Shown piece by piece: positions 6,946 through 15,168 of a DNA stretch of 20,426 nucleotides. Under the pieces are notes generated by a model that searched no databases, had not been told where the DNA came from, and saw only the letters and a list, made by a program, of their open reading frames with translations. Within the stretch, counting starts at the first letter, position 1, and each line of letters opens with the position of its first letter. The DNA is taken from NCBI GenBank assembly GCA_035249465.1, contig DATFGL010000084.1, positions 1 through 20,426 of the forward strand, given 5' to 3'. This DNA comes from 66-474 sp035249465. GTDB lineage: Bacteria; Pseudomonadota; Gammaproteobacteria; Xanthomonadales; Rhodanobacteraceae. The translations under genes and the position numbers were made by a program.

Positions 6946-7824
6946 ATGGAAATCACCGCCGCGATGGTCAAGGAACTGCGCGAGCGCTCCGGCGCCGGCA
7001 TGATGGAGTGCAAGAAGGCGCTCACCCAGAACAACGGCGATATCGACACGTCGATCGAATGGCTGCGCAAGCAGGGACTGGCCAAGGCCGACAAGAAAGC
7101 CGACCGCGTGGCCGCCGAGGGCCGCATCGCATTGGCGCAGGACGGCGGCAGCGGCGTGCTGGTCGAAATCAATTCCGAAACCGATTTCGTGGCCAAGGAC
7201 GAGAACTTCCTGAAGTTCACCGATGAAGTGGCGCAGGCCGCATTGAAGAGCGGCGCGAAAGACGTCGAGGCCCTGAAGACGGCCAAGACTTCCTACGGCC
7301 CGACGGTTGAGGAAGGCCGCCAGTGGCTGGTCGCCAAGGTCGGCGAGAACGTGCAGGTGCGTCGTCTGGTTCGCATCGACAACGCCCCGGTGTTGGGCGC
7401 ATACGTGCACGGCGGCCGCATCGGCGTGCTGGTCGCGCTGGAAGGCGGCGATGCGGATCTGGCGCGCGGCGTCGCGATGCACATCGCCGCCATGAACCCG
7501 CAATACGTTGCGCCGGAAAACGCGCCGGCCGAATTCGTCGCCAAGGAGAAGGAAATCTCGCTGGCGCAGATGTCCGACAAGGACAAGCAGAAGCCGGCCG
7601 AGATCCAGGAAAAGATGATCGCCGGCAAGATCAGGAAGACGCTCAACGAAATCTCGCTGACCGGCCAGCCGTTCGTGCTGGACACCAACGTCTCGGTCGG
7701 TGACGCGCTGGCGAAGGCCAAAGCCAAGGTGCTGTCGTTCCACCGCATCGCGGTCGGCGAAGGCATCGAGAAGGTGGTCGAGGATTACGCGGCGGAAGTG
7801 ATGAAGCAGGCCGGGCTGGCGTAA
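6946..7824 (+). CDS. tsf: Translation elongation factor Ts
   Basis: EF-Ts is the nucleotide exchange factor that regenerates EF-Tu-GTP. The 292-residue product has the N-terminal UBA-like module (ITAAMVKELRERSGAGMMECKKAL), the NSETDFVAKDENF motif that contacts the EF-Tu nucleotide site, and the core dimerisation subdomains, ending FAVGEGIEKVVEDYAAEV-like. Length is typical (E. coli 283). The ATG at 6946 has GAGG about eight bases upstream. It follows rpsB after a 194-bp spacer with two hairpins and is closed by a strong terminator, so rpsB-tsf looks like a bicistronic unit. Confidence 0.98.
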   Translation: MEITAAMVKELRERSGAGMMECKKALTQNNGDIDTSIEWLRKQGLAKADKKADRVAAEGRIALAQDGGSGVLVEINSETDFVAKDENFLKFTDEVAQAALKSGAKDVEALKTAKTSYGPTVEEGRQWLVAKVGENVQVRRLVRIDNAPVLGAYVHGGRIGVLVALEGGDADLARGVAMHIAAMNPQYVAPENAPAEFVAKEKEISLAQMSDKDKQKPAEIQEKMIAGKIRKTLNEISLTGQPFVLDTNVSVGDALAKAKAKVLSFHRIAVGEGIEKVVEDYAAEVMKQAGLA

Positions 7825-7844
7825 GACCCTCCTCCATTGAAACC

Positions 7845-7874
7845 AAAAAAGCCGCGGACACCCGCGGCTTTTTT
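7845..7874 (+). terminator. Rho-independent terminator after tsf
   Basis: AAAAAAGCCGCGG pairs with CCGCGGCTTTTTT (stem 7845-7857 against 7862-7874) around a 4-nt loop, giving a GC core followed by six T residues. The A-tract on the other side could also serve the minus strand, but no minus-strand gene ends here. Confidence 0.9.
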
Positions 7875-7898
7875 GTGTCGCCAGTCAGCCCGCTTCGC

Positions 7899-7904
7899 TA
7901 CAAT
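7899..7904 (+). promoter_or_regulatory. Candidate -10 box for pyrH
   Basis: TACAAT (5 of 6 to consensus) lies 31 bases before the pyrH ATG and directly after the tsf terminator, where a new promoter is expected. The upstream -35 region is poor. Confidence 0.45.
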
Positions 7905-7934
7905 CGTCGCGTTTGCCCACCCACGGAGCCCTGC

Positions 7935-8672
7935 ATGCCCGCCAAGCCGACGCCGACGCCGATCTACCGGCGCATCCTGTTGAAGCTGTCCGGCGAGGCG
8001 CTGATGGGCTCTACCGACTACGGCATCGACCCGGAAGTGATCGGCCGGATCGCGGATGAAATCCTCGAAGCGCGCAGGCTCGGCGTCGAAGTCGGCGTGG
8101 TGATCGGCGGCGGCAACATCTTCCGCGGAGCGGGTCTCGCCGAAGCCGGCATGGACCGCGTCACCGGCGACCACATGGGCATGCTGGCCACGGTGATGAA
8201 CGCGCTGGCGATGCAGGACGCGGTGGAAAAACGCGGCGGCTTCGCGCGGGTGATGAGCGCGATCCAGATCCACGACGTGTGCGAGGATTTCATCCGCCGC
8301 CGCGCGATCCGGCATCTGGAAAAAGGCCGCATCGTGCTGTTCGCGGGCGGTACAGGCAACCCGTTCTTCACCACCGATTCCGCCGCGGCACTGCGCGCGA
8401 TCGAGGTCAACGCCAACCTGTTGCTGAAAGCCACCAAGGTCGATGGTGTGTACAGCGCCGATCCCAAGAAGAAAAAGGACGCCAGGCGTTTCGAGCACGT
8501 CAGCTACGAAGAAGTGATCGCGCGCAATTTGAAAGTGATGGACACCGCCGCGATCGCGCTGTGCCGCGACCACGGCCTGCCGCTGCGCATCTACGACATG
8601 ACCCGCCCTGGCAACCTGATGCGCATCCTCAAGGGCGAATCCATCGGCACACTGGTCGGCGGACCGGGCTGA
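7935..8672 (+). CDS. pyrH: UMP kinase
   Basis: PyrH phosphorylates UMP to UDP in pyrimidine nucleotide synthesis; it is hexameric and belongs to the amino-acid kinase family. The 245 residues contain RRILLKLSGEALMG near the N-terminus, VIGGGNIFRGAGL, the FAGGTGNPFFTTDSAAALRA nucleotide-binding segment and VDGVYSADPKK. I chose the ATG at 7935, which has GGAG six bases upstream and gives family length; the open frame continues upstream into the promoter without family similarity. The gene starts a new transcription unit after the tsf terminator, with frr following after 186 bp. Confidence 0.97.
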   Translation: MPAKPTPTPIYRRILLKLSGEALMGSTDYGIDPEVIGRIADEILEARRLGVEVGVVIGGGNIFRGAGLAEAGMDRVTGDHMGMLATVMNALAMQDAVEKRGGFARVMSAIQIHDVCEDFIRRRAIRHLEKGRIVLFAGGTGNPFFTTDSAAALRAIEVNANLLLKATKVDGVYSADPKKKKDARRFEHVSYEEVIARNLKVMDTAAIALCRDHGLPLRIYDMTRPGNLMRILKGESIGTLVGGPG

Positions 8673-8705
8673 CCCGGTCACCAGGCGACACAGTGGCAGT
8701 GGCAG

Positions 8706-8721
8706 GCGCCGGTTCCGGCGC
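8706..8721 (+). repeat. Short palindrome in the pyrH-frr spacer
   Basis: GCGCCGG-TT-CCGGCGC is a perfect 7-bp inverted repeat 33 bases after the pyrH stop. There is no T-tract, so a terminator role is doubtful. The rest of the 186-bp spacer holds only the candidate frr promoter. Confidence 0.35.
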
Positions 8722-8819
8722 AACGGATTGCTGACCCATCGCAGCCCAGGTCAGTTTGCTTCAACTCCGGGACTGCTATGCTCGCGGCGTCGAACGCGCG
8801 GGGACTGGCAGCGCACGTT

Positions 8820-8825
8820 TATAAT
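8820..8825 (+). promoter_or_regulatory. Candidate -10 box for frr
   Basis: A perfect TATAAT lies 33 bases before the frr ATG. The expected -35 position (around 8797-8802) is GC-rich and not consensus-like. It is a plausible promoter for frr-uppS-cdsA. Confidence 0.5.
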
Positions 8826-8858
8826 CGGCCGTTTCCATTGACTTGACGGGACCCGGCG

Positions 8859-9419
8859 ATGAGCACGACCGACATCAAGAACGATGCCCAGGATCGCATG
8901 GGCAAGAGCATCGAGGCGCTGCGCCACGAGTTGTCGCACCTGCGCACCGGCCGCGCCAGCACCGCGCTGGTGGAAAACATCAAGGTGAACTATTACGGCT
9001 CCGACGTGCCGATCAACCAGGTTGCCTCGGTCGCCGTTTCCGATTCGCGCTCGTTGACCATCACGCCTTATGAAAAGCCGATGGTCGCCGCGGTCGAAAA
9101 GGCCATCATGGCGTCCGACCTCGGCATCACCCCGACCACCGCGGGCACCACCATCCGCCTGAACATGCCACCGCTCACCGAAGAACGCCGCAAGGAACTG
9201 GCCAGGCATGTGGGACATGCGGGCGAGAACGCCAAGGTGGCGGTTCGCAACATTCGCCGCGACGGGTTGCAGCAGATCAAGAACCTGCTGAAGGACAAGC
9301 AGATCAGCGAAGACGAGGATCGTCGCGCGCAGGACGAGATGCAGAAGCTGACCGACCGGTTCATCAAGGAAGTCGATGCGGCCGTGCAGGCCAAGGAACA
9401 GGAACTGCTGGCGATCTGA
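8859..9419 (+). CDS. frr: Ribosome recycling factor
   Basis: RRF with EF-G splits post-termination ribosomes. The 186-residue length equals the family norm. Domain I coiled helices are evident (HELSHLRTGRASTALVENIKVNYYG at the N-terminal side; VAVRNIRRDGLQQIKNL with the conserved Arg cluster; C-terminal LTDRFIKEVDAAVQAKEQELLAI). Domain II holds the PINQVASVAV...LTITPYEK segment. The ATG at 8859 is the only start that gives the family N-terminus. It is followed closely by uppS, the usual order in Xanthomonadales. Confidence 0.98.
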   Translation: MSTTDIKNDAQDRMGKSIEALRHELSHLRTGRASTALVENIKVNYYGSDVPINQVASVAVSDSRSLTITPYEKPMVAAVEKAIMASDLGITPTTAGTTIRLNMPPLTEERRKELARHVGHAGENAKVAVRNIRRDGLQQIKNLLKDKQISEDEDRRAQDEMQKLTDRFIKEVDAAVQAKEQELLAI

Positions 9420-9430
9420 TCAGCGCACCC

Positions 9431-10282
9431 ATGCGAGTCCGGACCCCCGACATGCCGCACGCAAAAGGCGCCGGTACGGCCAGCGCCGTGCAGGCGGCCG
9501 TGGTGGCTGCGCGCGCGCCGGCCGAAGGAACCGGTGCCGCGGTGACCCGCCCTGCCCGCACGGTGGTGCCGCGCCACATCGCAATCGTCATGGACGGCAA
9601 CGGACGCTGGGCCCGCCGTCGCGGGCAACCGCGCAGCTTCGGCCATCGCGCTGGACAGAAATCGGTGCGCGCCACCGTGGGCTGGTGCATGCGGAACGGC
9701 GTCGGTGCGCTGACGCTGTTCGCCTTCTCTTCGGAAAACTGGAAGCGTCCGCAGACCGAGGTCGGCGCGCTGATGGATTTGTTCCTGAAAGCGCTCGACA
9801 AGGAAATCGACGAGCTGCACAAAAATGAAGTGCGCGTGCACTTCGTGGGCGAACTGTCGGCGTTCTCGGATGCATTGCGCACCCGCATGCAGAATGCGGC
9901 AATTCGGACCGCCGGCAATTCGCGGCTGATCCTCAACATCTGCGTCAATTACGGCGGCCGATGGGATACGGTGCAAGCCGCGCGACGTGCCGCGGAAGCA
10001 GTGGCACGAGGCGAGCTCGACCCCGCGGCGATCGACGAACACACCCTGGCACCGTATTTTTGCCTGGCCGGCCTGCCTCCGCCGGACCTCTTCATCCGCA
10101 CCGGGGGCGAGCGCCGCATCAGCAATTTCCTGCTCTGGCAGCTCGCGTACACCGAACTGTACTTCACCGACACCCTGTGGCCCGACGTGGATGATGCCGA
10201 GCTCGACCGTGCCCTTGACGACTACGCGCGCCGCGAACGGCGTTTCGGCTGTGCCCCCCTGCCCGCTGCGCGTGCAAGTTAA
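9431..10282 (+). CDS. uppS: Undecaprenyl diphosphate synthase (cis-prenyltransferase)
   Basis: UppS condenses eight isopentenyl units onto farnesyl diphosphate to make the C55 lipid carrier for peptidoglycan and O-antigen. Key motifs are present: HIAIVMDGNGRWARRRG (catalytic Asp at residue 55 if counted from 9431), LTLFAFSSENWKRP, and PDLFIRTGGERRISNFLLWQ with TELYF. At 283 residues it has about 29 more N-terminal residues than E. coli, rich in Ala, Arg and Thr. The true start could therefore be 9431, the ATG at 9452, or a later alternative codon; no strong Shine-Dalgarno sequence decides it. It starts 11 bases after frr and is 9 bases from cdsA, so the three genes probably share a transcript. 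Confidence 0.95.
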   Translation: MRVRTPDMPHAKGAGTASAVQAAVVAARAPAEGTGAAVTRPARTVVPRHIAIVMDGNGRWARRRGQPRSFGHRAGQKSVRATVGWCMRNGVGALTLFAFSSENWKRPQTEVGALMDLFLKALDKEIDELHKNEVRVHFVGELSAFSDALRTRMQNAAIRTAGNSRLILNICVNYGGRWDTVQAARRAAEAVARGELDPAAIDEHTLAPYFCLAGLPPPDLFIRTGGERRISNFLLWQLAYTELYFTDTLWPDVDDAELDRALDDYARRERRFGCAPLPAARAS

Positions 10283-10291
10283 GCCCTGCCC

Positions 10292-11125
10292 ATGCTGAAG
10301 CAGCGCGTCATCACGTCCGTCGTCCTCGCGCCGCTGCTCCTCGCGCTGATCTTCTTCACCAAGGCATCGGCGTTCGCCACGCTGCTGGGGCTGATCTTCC
10401 TGCTCGGCCTGTGGGAATGGACGCGCATGGCCGGCGCGCGTGGACGTCCCCTGCGCGCCACGCTGCTGCTCGGCTACGCGATCCTGTTCGCGCTGTTCTG
10501 GCACGTCTGCAAGACACCGTGGTGGTGGCTGCCCGTGCTCGCAGGACTTGCCTGGTGGCTGCTGGCGCTGTTGTGGCTGACCCGCAACCGCTTCGCCGCG
10601 GAAGCGACACGCATGCACACGCTGCTGAAACTCGTGGCCGGCGCGTTCGTGGTGGTGCCTGCATGGTGCGCGGTGGTGGTGATGCACGGCGACATGGCCG
10701 AGCCGCATACCGGTCACGGCCACTGGTGGGTGGTGTTTTTCGCGTGCATCGTGTTCGCGGCCGACATCGGTGCCTATTCCGCGGGCCGGCGTTGGGGCCA
10801 CACCAAGCTGGCACCCGCGATCAGCCCCGGCAAGACCCGCGAGGGCGTTTACGGCGCGCTGGTGTGCTCGGGCGCCGTGGGCCTCATCGGCGGCGCCCTG
10901 CTGAAGGTGCCGGTCGACCGGCTGCCCGCAATCGCGGCACTGGCCTTGCTGACCGTGCTGTTCTCGATCATCGGCGACCTGTTCGAAAGCCTGATCAAGC
11001 GCCACGCGCACGTGAAGGATTCCGGTGCACTGTTCCCCGGTCACGGCGGCGTGTTCGATCGCATGGATTCGCTCGTCGCGGCGTTGCCGATCTTCGCGCT
11101 GGGGAAATTCCTGCTGGGATTGTAG
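10292..11125 (+). CDS. cdsA: Phosphatidate cytidylyltransferase (CDP-diglyceride synthase)
   Basis: CdsA makes CDP-diacylglycerol from phosphatidate and CTP, the branch point for all bacterial phospholipids, in the inner membrane. The 277 residues are largely hydrophobic, with several membrane segments starting at VVLAPLLLALIFF. The C-terminal signature is clear: FESLIKRHAHVKDSGALFPG followed by HGGVFDRMDSL. Length is typical. The gene ends at 11125, and the next gene is rseP after 134 bp; the dxr gene that usually lies between them in relatives is missing. Confidence 0.97.
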   Translation: MLKQRVITSVVLAPLLLALIFFTKASAFATLLGLIFLLGLWEWTRMAGARGRPLRATLLLGYAILFALFWHVCKTPWWWLPVLAGLAWWLLALLWLTRNRFAAEATRMHTLLKLVAGAFVVVPAWCAVVVMHGDMAEPHTGHGHWWVVFFACIVFAADIGAYSAGRRWGHTKLAPAISPGKTREGVYGALVCSGAVGLIGGALLKVPVDRLPAIAALALLTVLFSIIGDLFESLIKRHAHVKDSGALFPGHGGVFDRMDSLVAALPIFALGKFLLGL

Positions 11126-11145
11126 GTACGCAACCTTTCCGCTCC

Positions 11146-11174
11146 GGAACTTGCGGCAACCCTCTGCGGTCGAT
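11146..11174 (+). promoter_or_regulatory. Sigma-E (RpoE)-like promoter upstream of rseP-bamA
   Basis: GGAACTT (11146-11152) exactly matches the sigma-E -35 consensus, and GTCGAT (11169-11174) begins after a 16-base spacer, resembling the GTCNAA-type -10. The site lies between cdsA and rseP, about 85 bases before rseP. In E. coli the rseP-bamA-skp-lpxD region is sigma-E-controlled, so the position is what is expected for envelope-stress control. Confidence 0.6.
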
Positions 11175-11224
11175 GAACCATTGCGCCTCCTGAAGCGGAT
11201 AACGGGCTTTCAGGCGGGTTGTTT

Positions 11225-11230
11225 TATGAT
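11225..11230 (+). promoter_or_regulatory. Weak sigma-70 -10-like box before rseP
   Basis: TATGAT lies 30 bases before the rseP ATG (5 of 6 to consensus) without a recognisable -35. It may give housekeeping transcription beside the sigma-E-like site, but could be chance. Confidence 0.3.
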
Positions 11231-11259
11231 GAGGGCCGGCAGTATTCGACAGCGATTGC

Positions 11260-12624
11260 ATGAGCGACTTCACCAACATTCTCGGCTCCGCCTGGTGGAT
11301 GATCGTCACCCTGGGCATCCTGGTGACCTTCCACGAGTTCGGGCACTTCTGGGTCGCGCGCCGTTGCGGCGTCAAGGTGCTGCGCTTCTCGGTGGGCTTC
11401 GGCAAGCCGGTCAAGTCGTGGTACGGCAAGGACGGCACCGAGTACTGCGTGGCGTGGATTCCGCTGGGCGGCTACGTGAAGATGCTGGACGCGCGTGAGG
11501 GCAACGTCGAACCCGGGGATCTTCCGCGCGAGTTCACCGGCAAGCCGATCTGGCAACGCATCCTGATCGTGCTGGCGGGGCCGGCTTTCAACCTGATCTT
11601 CGCGGTGGCGGCGTTCTGGGCGATGCTGGTGATCGGCAAGCCCGATTTCCAGCCGCTGATCGGCGACGTCACCCACCTCGCGGCGCAGGCCGGCATACAG
11701 CGCGGCGACCGCGTGTTGAGCGTCAACGGTCACGCGATTTCCAACTGGACCGACCTCGGCCTCGCTCTGGCCAGCGCCGCACAGGCACGCCAGCCTGCGC
11801 CGCTGGAAGTGCGGACCCCGAAGGGCGCGGTCGAAACGCACGCGCTGCAGTTCGAAAAACTGCCGCCGCACCCCAGTGACCAGACCCTGTTCGACCAGAT
11901 CGGCATGACGCCGCTGCAACACACGTTGCCGGCCGTCGTCGGCAAGATCGTCCCCGGCAGCGCCGCGCAAGCAGCGGGGCTGCAAGCGGGCGACAGGATC
12001 CTGAGCATCGACGGCACGGCCATCGCCGACTGGAACCAGTTGACCGACACCACCCGCAAATACGCCAGGCCCGACCACAAGCTTGCACTGGTGATCGAGC
12101 GCGCGGGCCAACGCGTACCCATCGGTGTGCAACCGCGCCTGACCGCCGAGCCGGATGGCAGCAAAATCTGGGCCATGGGTATCTACGTCCAGCCCAGGAC
12201 CGTTAAGTACGACACCGTGCTGCGGCGCGGACCGCTTGCCGCCATTCCGGACGCGTTCGCGCAGACCTGGGATTTCACCGCGACCACGGTGAAGATGCTG
12301 GGACACATGCTGTCGGGGTCGGCCGCGCTGTCCAACCTGTCCGGCCCGATATCCATCGCGCAGTACGCCCAGACCTCGGCCGAGATGGGGCCGGCCTGGT
12401 TCCTGTACTTCCTCGGCATCATCTCGCTCAGCCTCGGCATCATGAACCTGCTGCCCATTCCGATCCTGGACGGTGGCCACCTGCTCTACTACCTGATCGA
12501 ACTGGTCAAGGGCAGCCCGCTGTCCGATCGCGCGATGGCGGCAGGCCAGTACATGGGCATGGCCCTGTTGGTAATGTTGATGGGCTTGGCCTTCTACAAC
12601 GACATCCTGCGGATTTTTTCGTGA
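11260..12624 (+). CDS. rseP: Site-2 metalloprotease RseP
   Basis: RseP is the inner-membrane zinc protease that cleaves RseA after DegS, releasing sigma-E, and also clears signal-peptide remnants. The 454-residue product matches the E. coli length (450). The zinc motif HEFGH is at residues 25-29 in the first membrane helix, and the third ligand is in NLLPIPILDGGH (D404). Two periplasmic PDZ domains lie between them, with AAQAGIQRGDRVLSVNG near residue 145 and AAQAAGLQAGDRILSIDG near 240. A sigma-E-like promoter is just upstream, consistent with feedback control, and bamA follows after 129 bp. Confidence 0.97.
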   Translation: MSDFTNILGSAWWMIVTLGILVTFHEFGHFWVARRCGVKVLRFSVGFGKPVKSWYGKDGTEYCVAWIPLGGYVKMLDAREGNVEPGDLPREFTGKPIWQRILIVLAGPAFNLIFAVAAFWAMLVIGKPDFQPLIGDVTHLAAQAGIQRGDRVLSVNGHAISNWTDLGLALASAAQARQPAPLEVRTPKGAVETHALQFEKLPPHPSDQTLFDQIGMTPLQHTLPAVVGKIVPGSAAQAAGLQAGDRILSIDGTAIADWNQLTDTTRKYARPDHKLALVIERAGQRVPIGVQPRLTAEPDGSKIWAMGIYVQPRTVKYDTVLRRGPLAAIPDAFAQTWDFTATTVKMLGHMLSGSAALSNLSGPISIAQYAQTSAEMGPAWFLYFLGIISLSLGIMNLLPIPILDGGHLLYYLIELVKGSPLSDRAMAAGQYMGMALLVMLMGLAFYNDILRIFS

Positions 12625-12753
12625 ACGCAATCCCCCAGTGCAATGTCAGAGTCCGCGGGCGTGGTGCCGCTTGACTGCTTCGCTTTCCCGGGCGCGGTTG
12701 CGCCTGTACGATGCACGGTTTGCGCTACATCCTCCCGAGTTCCGGAATCGACG

Positions 12754-15168
12754 ATGAAACGAGTCGCCGCACTGATCCTGTTCGCCGCCCTGTCCGCCCC
12801 GATGGCGGCGTACGCCTTTCAGCCCTTCACCGTCAGCGACATCCGCATCGAGGGCCTGCAGCGCATCGCCGCCGGCACCGTGTTGAGCTATCTGCCGATC
12901 GAACCCGGCCAGACGATGACCGACGCCACCGCGCAGAAGGCCATCAAGGCGTTGTTCAAGACCGGCTTCTTCAACGACGTCGAACTGGAACAGCAGGGCT
13001 CGATCCTGATCGTGAAGGTGCAGGAGCGTCCCTCGATCGCCAGTCTCACCGTGCACGGCAACAAGGACATCAAATCCGACCAGTTGCTGAAGGGCTTGAA
13101 GTCGGCCGGCCTCGCCGAAGGCCAGACCTTCGACAGGCTCACGCTTGACCAGGTCCAGCAACAACTGGTTTCGCAGTACAACGACCGCGGCAAGTACAAC
13201 GTCGAGATCGAACCGCACGTCACCAATCTCGACCGCAACCGCGTTGCGATCGACATCGAGATCCACGAGGGCAAGGCGGCCAAGATCCAGGAAATCAACA
13301 TCGTCGGCAACCACACCTTCACCGACAACGAAATCCGCAAGGACTGGGAATCGGGCACCCCCAACTGGACGTCGTGGTACTCCAGCAACGACCAGTACTC
13401 GCGCGAAAAACTCTCGGGCGACCTGACCAAACTGTCCTCGTACTATCTCGACCGCGGCTACGCCGATTTCAACATCAATTCGGCGCAGGTCACGATCAGC
13501 CCGGACAAGCGCAACATCTACATCGCCGCCGGCATCCATGAAGGCGACATCTTCAAGATTTCCGACATCCACCTGCTCGGTACGCTGGTGCTCCCCGAGG
13601 CTGCGCTGCGCAAGGTGCTGCGCATCAAGCCCGGCGAGGTGTTCGACCGCCACAGCATCGAACTGTCGTCGGACGCCATCACCGATGTCCTTTCGAACAT
13701 TGGCTACGCGTTCGCCAAGGTATCGCCGGTTCCGAAGGTGGACGAACAAAACCACACCGTCGACCTCACCTTCTTCGTCGATCCGGGCCCGCGCGTATAC
13801 GTGCGCCGCATCAACTTCAAGGGCAACACCAACACCCAGGACCAGGTGCTGCGCCGCGAAATGCGCCAATTCGAAGGCGCGTGGTATTCGCAGGCCGCGA
13901 TCGACCGGTCCAAGGTGCGCCTGCAGCGCCTCGGCTTCTTCAAGGACGTCAACATCGATACCGTGAAGGTTCCGGGCACGACCGACGAGGTGGATCTCAA
14001 CGTCAAGGTGGCCGAGGAATCATCGGGGCAGTTCCAGTTCGGCGTCGGTTACTCGCAGGTGTCGGGCATCATCCTCTCGACGTCGATTTCCAACAACAAC
14101 TTCCTCGGCACCGGCAACACCGTGTCGGCGACTTTCTCGAAGAGTCTGTTCCTGAAGCAGTACCAGGTGTCGTTCTTCGATCCCTACCTCACCGACAGCG
14201 GCATCGGCATCGGCTACAGCGCCAGCGTGCTGAAGTTGAACCAGGGCGAGCAGAACATCGCGTCGTATCTGTCCGACACCGACTCGTTCTCGACGTACCT
14301 GAGTTTTCCGATCAGCGAGACGGACAGCGTCAACGTCGGCATCGGCCTCAACAAGACCAAGCTGGACCTGATCCCCGGTTACACGCCGCAGATGTTCTTC
14401 GACCAGATCTACAAGATCGGGCACTACACGATCCACAACACGCCGTTGACGCTCTCCTACGCGCACGACACGCTGAATAGCTTCTTCAAGCCCACGCGCG
14501 GCGGCCTCCAGCAGATCAGCGCCGAGATCGGCCTGCCGGGCGGCACGGTGCCCTACTACAAGCTGACCCTTACCAGCAGCGACTATTTTCCGCTGCCATT
14601 CGGGTTCGTGGGCCACCTGTCCGGCACGCTTGGCTATGGCAAGGCCTACGGCAGCAAGGACATTTCGGTGCAGTACGCCGATGCCGACGGCAACATCCGC
14701 ACCATGGCGTACCCGTTCTTCCAGAATTACTACGCCGGCGGCGTGCGCGACGTGCGCGGCTTCCAGGACAACACGCTGGGTCCACGCATCTGCTCCGGAC
14801 TGATCGATGCCAACGGCAAGCCCGATCCGACCGCCATCGCGGTCAACGGTACCTGCTCGGGGGGCGCCTACTATCGTCCCCAACCGGTCGGCGGTGCATT
14901 CAAGGTGCTTGGCAGTGCGGAGCTGGTGTTGCCGTTCTTCAAGGACAACAACAAGGCGCGCATCTCGTTGTTCACCGACGTCGGCAACGTTTATGCCAGC
15001 TATGGCGACTTCAACGCTGCGGACCTGCGCGCTTCGGCGGGCATCTCGCTGCAGTGGATCGCGCCGGTCGGCCCCATCGTGATCAATCTGGCCCGGCCCA
15101 TTCGTGATCAGCCCGGCGACAAGCCGTTCGAAGAGACGCTGCAGTTCTATTTCGGTCGCACGTTTTGA
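12754..15168 (+). CDS. bamA: Outer membrane protein assembly factor BamA
   Basis: BamA is the essential Omp85 insertase of the BAM complex. I chose the ATG at 12754 because it gives a clean 21-residue signal peptide (MKRVAALILFAALSAPMAAYA, cut before FQPF) and an 804-residue protein like E. coli (810). The frame is open upstream to 12643 but that part is not family-like. Five POTRA domains span about 22-420, starting FTVSDIRIEGLQRI. The 16-strand barrel follows, with the VRGF motif at residues 667-670 and two loop-6 cysteines (C680, C701) that probably form the disulfide seen in E. coli. The C-terminus is FYFGRTF, an outer-membrane targeting end with terminal Phe. The stop codon overlaps the second repeat copy; skp is not downstream. 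Confidence 0.98.
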   Translation: MKRVAALILFAALSAPMAAYAFQPFTVSDIRIEGLQRIAAGTVLSYLPIEPGQTMTDATAQKAIKALFKTGFFNDVELEQQGSILIVKVQERPSIASLTVHGNKDIKSDQLLKGLKSAGLAEGQTFDRLTLDQVQQQLVSQYNDRGKYNVEIEPHVTNLDRNRVAIDIEIHEGKAAKIQEINIVGNHTFTDNEIRKDWESGTPNWTSWYSSNDQYSREKLSGDLTKLSSYYLDRGYADFNINSAQVTISPDKRNIYIAAGIHEGDIFKISDIHLLGTLVLPEAALRKVLRIKPGEVFDRHSIELSSDAITDVLSNIGYAFAKVSPVPKVDEQNHTVDLTFFVDPGPRVYVRRINFKGNTNTQDQVLRREMRQFEGAWYSQAAIDRSKVRLQRLGFFKDVNIDTVKVPGTTDEVDLNVKVAEESSGQFQFGVGYSQVSGIILSTSISNNNFLGTGNTVSATFSKSLFLKQYQVSFFDPYLTDSGIGIGYSASVLKLNQGEQNIASYLSDTDSFSTYLSFPISETDSVNVGIGLNKTKLDLIPGYTPQMFFDQIYKIGHYTIHNTPLTLSYAHDTLNSFFKPTRGGLQQISAEIGLPGGTVPYYKLTLTSSDYFPLPFGFVGHLSGTLGYGKAYGSKDISVQYADADGNIRTMAYPFFQNYYAGGVRDVRGFQDNTLGPRICSGLIDANGKPDPTAIAVNGTCSGGAYYRPQPVGGAFKVLGSAELVLPFFKDNNKARISLFTDVGNVYASYGDFNAADLRASAGISLQWIAPVGPIVINLARPIRDQPGDKPFEETLQFYFGRTF

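Noticed and set aside
9068..11044. Long minus-strand open frame antisense to frr, uppS and cdsA
   Set aside because: It is opposite three well-recognised genes, its protein is low-complexity Arg/Gln/His-rich and resembles no family, and such frames are expected opposite high-GC coding DNA.
11126..11259. Possible dxr pseudogene remnant between cdsA and rseP
   Set aside because: No stretch of this spacer translates to anything I recognise as DXR, and the gap is too short to judge.
12643..12753. Upstream in-frame extension of bamA
   Set aside because: It would place 37 non-family residues before a clean signal peptide, so it is better treated as spacer.
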